DNA from: Clostridium sp.
GTDB lineage: Bacteria; Bacillota; Clostridia; Clostridiales; Clostridiaceae
DNA length: 7,040 bases
Assembly (NCBI GenBank): GCA_003539755.1
Contig: DPOH01000086.1
Location: 1-7,040, forward strand
Direction of reading: 5' to 3'
Part shown: in pieces, positions 1-5,804 of the stretch
How the letters are laid out: every line of letters begins with the position of its first letter
Numbering within the stretch: the first letter of the stretch is position 1
The notes under the pieces: model-generated
The model's database searches: none
The model's input: the letters and a program-made list of their open reading frames with translations, nothing else
What the model was told of the DNA's origin: nothing
Translations under genes and position numbers: made by a program

Positions 1-38
1 AATTATTATGTAAATATTTTCCAAAAGGTGGTGAAAGT

Positions 39-371
39 ATGATTCGTAATATAAGTAAAATATGTTCCTTTCTATTATTATTTTTTATCTCAGTACTAAC
101 CTTAAATCAAATAAGTATAATTACATTTTCAGACATTCTAAAAAATATCTTTTATTTTCTAACATTAATACTAATAATGTTTTCTTCTGTAACAACACTC
201 TTAACAAACAAATCAGGCTTTTTTAAATTTATAGGTGCAGTAATAATTGCAGCACTAGCTGTTGGTGGTGTACTATCAATCTTAAAACCGGGGCTTAATA
301 TTGTTATTTATGGATGTGTTATACTAACATCAATCCATTCAATGATCGATATATTTTACAAACCACAATAA
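39..371 (+). CDS. Small four-helix membrane protein of unknown function
   Basis: I do not recognise this 110-residue protein. It is almost entirely hydrophobic. Four likely membrane segments are visible, at about residues 9-28, 36-54, 61-82 and 86-103, separated by short loops holding a few Lys and Asn. It has no cysteine pair, catalytic motif or extramembrane domain. The third segment is Ala/Gly-rich (around residues 66-78), as in tightly packed helices. The start is well supported: a strong Shine-Dalgarno (AAGGTGGTGA, 25-34) lies just upstream of ATG 39. The gene converges on prfB and probably shares the hairpin at 428-468 as its 3' end. Its promoter must lie outside the window or within the first 20 bases. 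Nothing in its context points to a function. It is real with good confidence because of the ribosome binding site and coherent membrane topology. Confidence 0.8.
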   Translation: MIRNISKICSFLLLFFISVLTLNQISIITFSDILKNIFYFLTLILIMFSSVTTLLTNKSGFFKFIGAVIIAALAVGGVLSILKPGLNIVIYGCVILTSIHSMIDIFYKPQ

Positions 372-427
372 GAAAATTATTATAAAAATGATTTTATATC
401 ACTACTATGAATATAATAAAAATAATA

Positions 428-468
428 AAGAAGCATCTTAAACTTAATATACGCTTAAGATACTTCTT
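428..468 (-). terminator. Terminator hairpin after prfB, probably bidirectional
   Basis: Two 14-base arms (428-441 and 455-468) pair with a single G-U wobble around a 13-base loop. On the minus strand the stem is followed by a T-rich tract (TATTATTTTTATT), fitting an intrinsic terminator 38 bases after the prfB stop. On the plus strand the hairpin is followed by a weaker tract with two short T runs, so it may also end the small membrane-protein gene that converges on it. Confidence 0.8.
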
Positions 469-506
469 ACCTTTAATATTTTTAACTTATTATTTATAAA
501 TTACTT

Positions 507-1605
507 TTATTGTTGTTTTAAATATGCATTTATAAACATATCAATATCTCCATCCATAACAGCTGTTACATTGGATGTTTCTACATTTGTTCTATGGTCT
601 TTAACCATACTATATGGATGGAATACATATGATCTTATCTGACTTCCCCATCCCATATCTTTAAGTTCACCAGTTAAATCTTCAATTTTTTCTTTATGTG
701 CTCTTTCTTTTAATTCAACTAATTTTGATTTAAGCATTTCCATTGCAGTATCTCTATTAGCAAATTGACTTCTTTCATTTTGGCATTGAACAACTATTCC
801 AGTTGGAATATGGGTAATTCTAACTGCTGAATCTGTCTTATTAACGTGCTGTCCACCAGCTCCTCCAGATCTATAAGTATCAACCTTTAAGTCATCTGCT
901 TTTATTTCTATATCCTGATCTTTTGTAAGCTCAGGTAAAACTTCCATAGATGCAAATGAAGTCTGTCTCTTACCATTTGCATTATATGGAGATATTCTTA
1001 TTAATCTATGAATACCCTTTTCTGCTTTAAGATATCCATACGCATATTCTCCACTAACCTTTAGTGTAACACTTTTTATCCCAGCTTCATCTCCTGGAAG
1101 AAGATCTACTGTTTCAACAGAATATCCATGCTGTTCACACCATCTTGTATACATTCTTAACAGCATTTCTGTCCAGTCATTAGCATCTGTACCACCTACA
1201 CCAACATGAAGAGTAACTATTGCATTATTCTTATCATATTCTCCATTTAAAAGAATTTTCATATTATAATCTTCTATTTCGGCTTCAATATTCTTTATAG
1301 TATCTATTATTTCATTAGCTGATTCTTCATCATCATCTTCCATCATCTCATTTAAAACTTCAACATCTTCTAATTGAGACTTCACTTTATCAAATCTATC
1401 TATTTTATCTTTAATTGTTTTACTTTTTTTAGTAACCTCTTCAGCTTTCTTTGAATCATCCCAAAAACCTGGTTCCTGCATCTTACATTCAAGTTCATGT
1501 AGCTCTCTTTCTAAAGCAGGTTTGTCAAAGTGAAGCCCCCATTTCCTCTATAGATTTTTTTATGCTAGAAAGTTTAGAAATTTCTTTTTCTAATTTAACA
1601 TTCAT
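507..1605 (-). CDS. prfB: Peptide chain release factor 2, made by programmed +1 frameshift
   Basis: RF2 reads UGA and UAA stop codons in the ribosomal A site and triggers peptidyl-tRNA hydrolysis. Translation starts at ATG 1605, which has a good Shine-Dalgarno (AGAGGTGA) and an in-frame TAG directly before it. Twenty-six codons follow, ending in CTT at 1530-1528, then an in-frame TGA (1527-1525). A +1 shift at CTT-TGA-C enters a 339-codon frame starting with Asp, giving 365 residues, the same length as E. coli RF2. The catalytic GGQ is at residues 250-252 (857-849), in the usual RSGGAGGQHVNK context, and residue 246 is Ser. The stop-codon-recognition tripeptide at 205-207 reads SPY rather than the textbook SPF. 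The N-terminal helical domain covers about residues 1-110. The gene follows secA as in many Firmicutes, but has its own promoter. Levels are presumably autoregulated through the frameshift. An annotation starting at Met 1481 would lose the first 41 residues. Confidence 0.97.
1524..1541 (-). other. prfB: prfB programmed +1 frameshift signal
   Basis: Read on the minus strand, a G5 run (1540-1536) is followed by five bases (CTTCA), then CTT TGA C (1530-1524). The G run can act as the internal Shine-Dalgarno stimulator, CTT is the slippery Leu codon and TGA is the regulatory stop sensed by RF2. The base before the G run is T rather than the A of E. coli. The gap from G run to CTT is five bases, against three in the E. 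coli site. Both frames match RF2 precisely on either side, so the shift itself is secure. Confidence 0.95.
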
Positions 1606-1611
1606 CTATTT

Positions 1612-1619
1612 TCACCTCT
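1612..1619 (-). promoter_or_regulatory. Ribosome binding site of prfB (fixes the zero-frame start)
   Basis: AGAGGTGA lies six bases before ATG 1605. It supports starting prfB here, ahead of the frameshift, and not at the later in-frame Met at 1481, which has no comparable site. Confidence 0.85.
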
Positions 1620-1624
1620 TTCAA

Positions 1625-1660
1625 GTCCACAGTATCATATTAATTCAACTGTCTTTGGAC
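1625..1660 (-). repeat. Hairpin in the prfB leader
   Basis: On the minus strand GTCC-AAAG-ACAGT (1660-1648) pairs with ACTGTGGAC (1633-1625): nine base pairs with a four-base bulge and a 14-base loop. It sits in the roughly 87-base leader and ends six bases before the ribosome binding site. It matches no terminator (no T run) and no riboswitch that I recognise. A regulatory role is only a possibility. Confidence 0.5.
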
Positions 1661-1698
1661 AAATATAGAATAATTAATATTATCTCTTATGATTAAAT

Positions 1699-1704
1699 AT
1701 TATA
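1699..1704 (-). promoter_or_regulatory. Extended -10 promoter of prfB
   Basis: A perfect TATAAT (1704-1699) is preceded by TGG, making an extended -10 element (TGnTATAAT). No good -35 hexamer is found at 15-18 bases, which is typical of extended -10 promoters. Transcription would start near 1692, giving a leader of about 87 bases. The promoter lies downstream of the secA terminator, so prfB can be transcribed independently. Confidence 0.65.
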
Positions 1705-1796
1705 CCATAATTAAATAAGTAATTATTTATTACTATTACCAAATTCAAATCACATTTAATCTACCTCAATCACATATTTTAAAAGGTATCTAATAA

Positions 1797-1828
1797 AATA
1801 AGAAATCTCCCTTAGGAGATTTCTTATT
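1797..1828 (-). terminator. Intrinsic terminator of secA
   Basis: A perfect 14-bp stem (AATAAGAAATCTCC with its complement) encloses a four-base loop. On the minus strand it runs into TTATTTTATTAG. It lies 68 bases after the secA stop and before the prfB promoter. The plus-strand side also ends in T-containing sequence, but no plus-strand gene needs it. Confidence 0.9.
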
Positions 1829-1896
1829 AATAAATATTATAATTAATACTCTGTTGGAACTTTATATAAAATCCTAAGTTCTAAATTAATTTAAAC

Positions 1897-4566
1897 TTAT
1901 TTTCCACAGCAATTTTTATATTTCTTTCCACTTCCACATGGACATAATTCATTTCTTCCTGGACCTTCTTCATTTCTTACAGGCATTTGTGATGGATGAG
2001 TATATCCTTGTTCACCAGGTGGCATTTTTCCTACCGGACCAACATTATTCATCATTGGATTCATTCCTGGTCTTGGATCTTTTCCTGGCTGAAGATTTGA
2101 TTTATGCATATTTGGTAATCTTACTGGTCCGTTCTGTGGATTTGATCCTGGTCCTGGTGCTCCTGGACCTTCTTGATGAATAGCAGCTGTTTCTTGAGCT
2201 ACTCTAGCTCTTTCAGGTGCTTTTTCAACCTTAACATGGAATAATAATCTTACTGTTTCCTTCTTTATTTCCTTGATCATTTGTTCAAACATTTCACTAC
2301 CTTCCATTTGGTATGCTTGAACTGGATCAATTTGTTTAAATGCTTGAAGTCCGATACCTTGCTTTAAGTGATCCATAGCATCAATATGATTCATCCAATT
2401 AGTATCAACAGCTTTTAAAAGTACAACTCTTTCTATTTCTCTTAATCTTTCAGGTGTAAATTCAGCTTCTTTTTCATCATAGTATTCAACAGCTATGTTA
2501 TATAAATAGTCTATAATTTCTTCATTTGACATATTTTCAAGAGCTGGTAAATTAACTCTGTTAGGTGGTAAACATAAGTCTTGTAAGTATACCATTAAGT
2601 GTAAGAATTCTTCTCTATAATCATCACTATCTCCAGTTATATGAGTATTAACTCCATCAGCTATTACTTCTCTAACCATTGATAAGATTTCTTGTTTAAC
2701 ATCTTCACCTTCAAGAACTTCTGCTCTTTGTTTGTAGATTACTTCTCTTTGGATATTCATAACATCATCGTATCCAAGTAAAGTTTTTCTAATATCAAAG
2801 TTATTTCCTTCAACTTTCTTTTGAGCATTTTCAATAGCTTTTGAAACCATTTTGCTTTCAATAGCTTCGTCTTCTTTAAGACCTAATCTTTCTACTACAC
2901 CTTGAATCTTTTCTGAACCAAAAATTCTCATTAAATCATCTTCTAATGAAATGAAGAATGTAGATTCACCTGGGTCTCCTTGTCTACCAGAACGTCCTCT
3001 AAGCTGATTATCTATTCTTCTTGATTCGTGTCTTTCAGTACCTATTATTTTAAGGCCACCATTTTCTCTTACACCTTCGCCAAGCTTGATATCTGTACCT
3101 CTACCAGCCATATTTGTAGCTATAGTTACGTTACCAGCTTCACCAGCATGACTTATAATTTCAGCTTCTTGTTCATGGAATTTTGCATTTAAAACTCTAT
3201 GAGGAATTCCTTTTTTCTTTAATAAGTTAGAAACTAATTCTGACTTTTCAATACTTACAGTACCAACAAGTACTGGTTGACGTTTTTCATAAGCTTTTGC
3301 AACCTCATCTGCTACAGCTTTAAATTTCCCCATTTCTGTGCTAAATACTAAATCAGGGTTATCTTTTCTTGCTATTGGTCTATGTGTAGGTATAACAATG
3401 ACATCTAGACCATATATTTCTCTGAATTCTCCTTCTTCTGTTAATGCAGTACCAGTCATCCCTGATAACTTTTTATACATTCTGAAATAATTTTGGAATG
3501 TAATAGTTGCAAGTGTTTTAGATTCTCTAGCAATCTTAACACCTTCTTTAGCTTCTATGGCTTGGTGAAGCCCATCTGAATATCTTCTACCTTCCATAAG
3601 TCTTCCTGTAAATTCATCAACTATGATAACTTCTCCATCTTTAACCATGTAGTCTTTATCTTTTTTCATAGCAAAGTTAGCTTTTAAAGCTTGAGTAACA
3701 TAGTGTTGTAATTCTAAGTTTTCAGCATCTGCATAGTTTTCTACATTGAATGTTGCTTCTGCCTTTTTTATACCTTCATCTGTTAAAAGTATAGCATTTG
3801 CTTTTTCATCCTTTGTAAAATCTTTTTCTGCAACTAACTTTTTAGCAAAGTGATCTGCAATTTTATAAAATTCAGTTGACTTGTCACCTTGACCTGAAAT
3901 TATAAGTGGTGTTCTAGCTTCATCAATTAATATTGAGTCAACTTCATCCACAACCGCAAAGTTTAATGGCTTTTGAACTCTTTCTTCTTTATATATAACC
4001 ATGTTATCTCTTAAGTAGTCGAATCCGAATTCATTATTTGTTCCGTAAGTTATGTCACATGCATATGCTTCTCTTCTTTGGTCATTGTTTAATTCATGTA
4101 CAATAACTCCTGTTGTTAATCCTAAGAATCCATATAATTCTGACATTTGCTCAGCATCTCTTTTTGCAAGATAGTCATTAACTGTTACTATATGAACTCC
4201 ATTTCCGCTTAAACCATTTAAATAAGCTGGTGATGTTCCAACTAATGTCTTACCTTCACCAGTTTTCATTTCTGCTATTCTTCCTTGGTGAAGTACAATA
4301 CCACCCATAAGCTGTTCATCATAGTGTTTCATACCTAAAACTCTTGATGAAGCTTCTCTTACTACTGCAAAAGCTTCTGGTAAAATATCATCTAAAGTTT
4401 CTCCATTTCTTAATCTTTCTTTAAACTCTGGAGTTTTAGCTTGAAGTTCTTCATCCGATAGCTTCTGCATTTGTTCATCTAATGAGTTTATTTTTTCTAT
4501 TATTGGTCTAAGTCTTTTTACTTCTCTTTCACTATATGTTCCAAATAAGGCATCTAATAATCCCAT
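1897..4566 (-). CDS. secA: Protein translocase ATPase SecA
   Basis: SecA is the peripheral membrane ATPase that pushes preproteins through SecYEG. The start is ATG 4566 (MGLLDALFGTYSEREVKRL), with a Shine-Dalgarno five bases upstream; the frame reaches TTG 4620, but that has no ribosome binding site. The protein is 889 residues. Visible motifs are Walker A MKTGEGKT (101-107 for the loop), Walker B DEVD (207-210) followed by SILIDEARTPLIISG in the preprotein-binding region, ATNMAGRGTDIKLG (483-496) and the arginine-rich QLRGRSGRQGD (521-531) of the second nucleotide-binding domain. The helical wing and scaffold follow, including NWMNHIDAMDHLKQGIGL. A C-terminal zinc-binding tail has Cys 875, 877, 886 and 887, which binds SecB or ribosomes in other species. 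A Gly/Pro/Asn/Met-rich linker (about 799-870) makes it longer than B. subtilis SecA (841). The canonical motifs and zinc tail mark it as the housekeeping SecA1, not SecA2. Confidence 0.98.
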   Translation of the reverse strand: MGLLDALFGTYSEREVKRLRPIIEKINSLDEQMQKLSDEELQAKTPEFKERLRNGETLDDILPEAFAVVREASSRVLGMKHYDEQLMGGIVLHQGRIAEMKTGEGKTLVGTSPAYLNGLSGNGVHIVTVNDYLAKRDAEQMSELYGFLGLTTGVIVHELNNDQRREAYACDITYGTNNEFGFDYLRDNMVIYKEERVQKPLNFAVVDEVDSILIDEARTPLIISGQGDKSTEFYKIADHFAKKLVAEKDFTKDEKANAILLTDEGIKKAEATFNVENYADAENLELQHYVTQALKANFAMKKDKDYMVKDGEVIIVDEFTGRLMEGRRYSDGLHQAIEAKEGVKIARESKTLATITFQNYFRMYKKLSGMTGTALTEEGEFREIYGLDVIVIPTHRPIARKDNPDLVFSTEMGKFKAVADEVAKAYEKRQPVLVGTVSIEKSELVSNLLKKKGIPHRVLNAKFHEQEAEIISHAGEAGNVTIATNMAGRGTDIKLGEGVRENGGLKIIGTERHESRRIDNQLRGRSGRQGDPGESTFFISLEDDLMRIFGSEKIQGVVERLGLKEDEAIESKMVSKAIENAQKKVEGNNFDIRKTLLGYDDVMNIQREVIYKQRAEVLEGEDVKQEILSMVREVIADGVNTHITGDSDDYREEFLHLMVYLQDLCLPPNRVNLPALENMSNEEIIDYLYNIAVEYYDEKEAEFTPERLREIERVVLLKAVDTNWMNHIDAMDHLKQGIGLQAFKQIDPVQAYQMEGSEMFEQMIKEIKKETVRLLFHVKVEKAPERARVAQETAAIHQEGPGAPGPGSNPQNGPVRLPNMHKSNLQPGKDPRPGMNPMMNNVGPVGKMPPGEQGYTHPSQMPVRNEEGPGRNELCPCGSGKKYKNCCGK

Positions 4567-4571
4567 AATGT

Positions 4572-4579
4572 CATCCTTT
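4572..4579 (-). promoter_or_regulatory. Ribosome binding site of secA (decides the start)
   Basis: AAAGGATG sits five bases before ATG 4566. The alternative TTG at 4620 adds 18 residues (beginning MKKIRIF) that are not part of the SecA family, has no Shine-Dalgarno, and would start only a few bases after the predicted transcription start. The ATG is therefore preferred. Confidence 0.85.
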
Positions 4580-4634
4580 CGAAAATATATTTCTATATTA
4601 AAAATTCTAATTTTTTTCAATTTCGTATTTTTAA

Positions 4635-4664
4635 ATTATAACATTTTATCATCATGTTTTTCAA
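4635..4664 (-). promoter_or_regulatory. Promoter of secA
   Basis: TTGAAA (4664-4659) and TATAAT (4640-4635) are 18 bases apart, with TGT before the -10 making it an extended element. Transcription would begin near 4628, leaving a leader of about 62 bases. A weaker upstream candidate (TTGAGA 4754-4749, TAAATA 4731-4726, 17-base spacer) could be a second promoter, but it is in very AT-rich DNA and may be chance. Confidence 0.8.
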
Positions 4665-4680
4665 TAAAACTCGCAATTTT

Positions 4681-4696
4681 TATGGTATTCACCATA
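4681..4696. repeat. Short palindrome upstream of the secA promoter
   Basis: TATGGT and ACCATA form a perfect 6-bp inverted repeat with a four-base spacer. Up to three or four more pairs are possible on the flanking T/A runs if one G-T wobble is allowed. It lies 17 bases upstream of the secA -35 box and downstream of the hpf terminator. No T run follows it in either direction, so it is not a terminator. It could be an operator site or chance. Confidence 0.4.
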
Positions 4697-4805
4697 GAAA
4701 TCACAATAATTTAATGTAAATTTAATATTTATATATCATTATAATTGTTCTCAATATAATAGTTTATTATTTTCTGATATATTTAAATTTTTATGTTAAC
4801 AAAAA

Positions 4806-4832
4806 AATCCCCACCTTTTATTGGTGGGAATT
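4806..4832 (-). terminator. Intrinsic terminator of hpf
   Basis: A 10-bp GC-containing stem (one G-T wobble; arms 4823-4832 and 4806-4815) with a seven-base loop is followed on the minus strand by TTTTT. It begins four bases after the hpf stop codon, so it ends the hpf transcript and separates it from secA. Confidence 0.93.
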
Positions 4833-4836
4833 TTCA

Positions 4837-5364
4837 TTATATGAATTCTGGTTCTAATAAACCATAATTTCCATCTTTTCTTTTATAAACTACATTTACT
4901 TTACTGCTATCAGCATCTTGATAAACAAAAAAGTTATGTCCTAATAAATCCATTTGAAGTATTGCTTCTTCAGAATTCATTGGCTTGACTCCAAATTTTT
5001 TAACTTTTACTAATGTACCATAATCAGAAACGTTAAAATCATCATCTGCAACTTCTGCAAATCTTACTGACCCACCATTTCTTCTTGATAATCTTGTTTT
5101 TTGTTTTCTTATTTGTCTTTCTAATTTATCTATAACAAGATCTAATGATTTATACATATCATCAGTTGATTCTTCTCCTCTTAATATAACTCCATTGAAA
5201 GGTATTGTCACTTCAATAGTATGTCTACTTTTTTGAACACTAAGTGTCGCTCTAGCATTTATATCTCCTTCAAAATATTTCTCTAATTTGCGTATCTTCT
5301 TTTCAACAATTTCCTTCAACGCATTTGTTAGTTCAATATTTTTTGCTAAAACTGTTACTTTCAT
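4837..5364 (-). CDS. hpf: Long-form ribosome hibernation promoting factor (HPF/RaiA family)
   Basis: This 175-residue protein is the long form of HPF. It binds the 30S decoding region in slow growth or stress and brings two 70S ribosomes together as inactive 100S dimers. The N-terminal S30AE domain covers about residues 1-100, with the basic helix region (KLERQIRKQKTRLSRRNG) near 80-97. An acidic linker follows (about 104-115), then the C-terminal dimerisation domain (about 118-174) with the family pattern KKFGVKPMNSEEAILQMDLLGHNFFVY and a closing YKRKDGNYGLLEPE. The length suits the Firmicute long form, not the short gammaproteobacterial HPF. AGAGGGG (5380-5374) lies nine bases before the ATG. 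The gene has its own sigma-A-like promoter and a terminator, and the structured RNA at 5561-5771 lies just upstream. I see no obvious stress sigma-factor site. It is also known as raiA or yvyD. Confidence 0.96.
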   Translation of the reverse strand: MKVTVLAKNIELTNALKEIVEKKIRKLEKYFEGDINARATLSVQKSRHTIEVTIPFNGVILRGEESTDDMYKSLDLVIDKLERQIRKQKTRLSRRNGGSVRFAEVADDDFNVSDYGTLVKVKKFGVKPMNSEEAILQMDLLGHNFFVYQDADSSKVNVVYKRKDGNYGLLEPEFI

Positions 5365-5425
5365 TCTATCCAGCCCCTCTCTATATGAAAAAGTTTTTAT
5401 TAAGCTTTTTATTTAAGTTAACTAT

Positions 5426-5454
5426 ATTTTAGCACTTCATAGCAAAATTAACAA
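5426..5454 (-). promoter_or_regulatory. Promoter of hpf
   Basis: TTGTTA (5454-5449) and TAAAAT (5431-5426) are exactly 17 bases apart, with TGC before the -10 giving an extended element. Transcription would start near 5419, leaving about 55 bases of leader. It lies downstream of the terminator at 5495-5513, so hpf can be expressed separately from the upstream RNA. Confidence 0.75.
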
Positions 5455-5487
5455 GATAGTTTTCTGTAAATTCTGAAAATTTATGCT

Positions 5488-5513
5488 ATAAAAAAATTTG
5501 CTTTACGCAAATT
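5488..5513 (-). terminator. Terminator of the raiA-motif RNA
   Basis: On the minus strand AATTTGC (5513-5507), a five-base loop and GCAAATT (5501-5495) form a 7-bp hairpin followed by TTTTTAT. It is about 47 bases past the closing stem of the structured RNA and before the hpf promoter. It would end transcripts started at the RNA promoter or reading through from comFC. The stem is short, so some readthrough into hpf is possible. Confidence 0.75.
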
Positions 5514-5560
5514 ATATATTCTTTCATATTATTCATTAATAACTTTATATATTTAAATAA

Positions 5561-5771
5561 ATGTAAAGCTAGCTGACCTGGTTTTTGACCCCACACTCGC
5601 CTGCTGGAGCTTTTGCTACTAAAAATTAATTCCTCACTACTAACCCTCTCAGTTTTAACTGGCAGGACTTACTTCTATACCGCACCATGCTCCCTAGACA
5701 TTTTATCTAGATTACGTGGATCGTTTTGCCTGCGACTAGCTTCGACTTTCAACCACAGACCTAGCTTTACA
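5561..5771 (-). ncRNA. raiA RNA: Structured non-coding RNA, probable raiA-motif RNA
   Basis: No plausible gene fills the space between comFC and hpf. Instead there is a compact, GC-richer block (about 45 percent over 5571-5770, clearly above the AT-rich flanks) closed by a perfect 12-bp inverted repeat, ATGTAAAGCTAG at 5561-5572 with its complement at 5761-5772. Inside on the minus strand are a CTAGA/TCTAG hairpin (5694-5710), a CAGTT/AACTG hairpin (5650-5661), and two GCAGGC copies flanking a complementary CCTGC. A near-consensus promoter places the transcript start at about 5770-5772, exactly at the closing stem, and a terminator lies at 5495-5513. The raiA motif is a conserved RNA of roughly 200 nt known upstream of raiA/hpf genes in Firmicutes; position, size and closed structure fit it. 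Disruption in Clostridium is reported to affect sporulation and aggregation. Its mechanism is unsettled. The family call rests on context and architecture, not on a covariance-model match. Confidence 0.82.
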
Positions 5772-5776
5772 TTAAT

Positions 5777-5804
5777 ATTATATATGACTTTTGGCTAAGG
5801 TCAA
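5777..5804 (-). promoter_or_regulatory. Strong promoter of the raiA-motif RNA
   Basis: TTGACC (5804-5799) and a perfect TATAAT (5782-5777) are 16 bases apart, the best sigma-A-type promoter in the window. The -35 lies in the last codons of comFC and the -10 contains the comFC TAA stop (5780-5778). The predicted start, 5770-5772, coincides with the first base pairs of the RNA's closing stem. Confidence 0.85.

Noticed and set aside
1451..1696. 81-codon plus-strand frame over the prfB start
   Set aside because: It runs antisense to the prfB zero frame, leader and promoter, has no ribosome binding site and yields no recognisable protein. It is a shadow frame.
1857..1881. GAACTT/AAGTTC hairpin just after secA
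   Set aside because: Six pairs with a 13-base loop and no T run; the much stronger hairpin at 1797-1828 is the terminator.
1938..2183. 81-codon plus-strand frame inside secA
   Set aside because: It is antisense to the SecA linker and tail; its Leu/Asp-rich sequence follows from the Gly/Pro codons on the other strand.
4566..4620. secA start at TTG 4620
   Set aside because: It has no Shine-Dalgarno, the 18 extra residues are not SecA-like, and it lies only about eight bases after the predicted transcription start.
5388..5410. AAAAAG/CTTTTT hairpin in the hpf leader
   Set aside because: Six A-T-rich pairs with an 11-base loop are expected by chance in this composition, and the promoter and ribosome binding site leave no clear role.
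5561..5772. A mobile element (MITE) bounded by 12-bp inverted repeats
   Set aside because: Considered because of the terminal inverted repeat and GC contrast. No direct target-site duplication is visible outside the arms, and the promoter, terminator and position before hpf fit an RNA gene better.
5613..5798. 61-codon plus-strand frame across the RNA
   Set aside because: It has no ribosome binding site and lies antisense to the structured RNA and the end of comFC. The inverted repeat, promoter and terminator all favour the minus-strand RNA.
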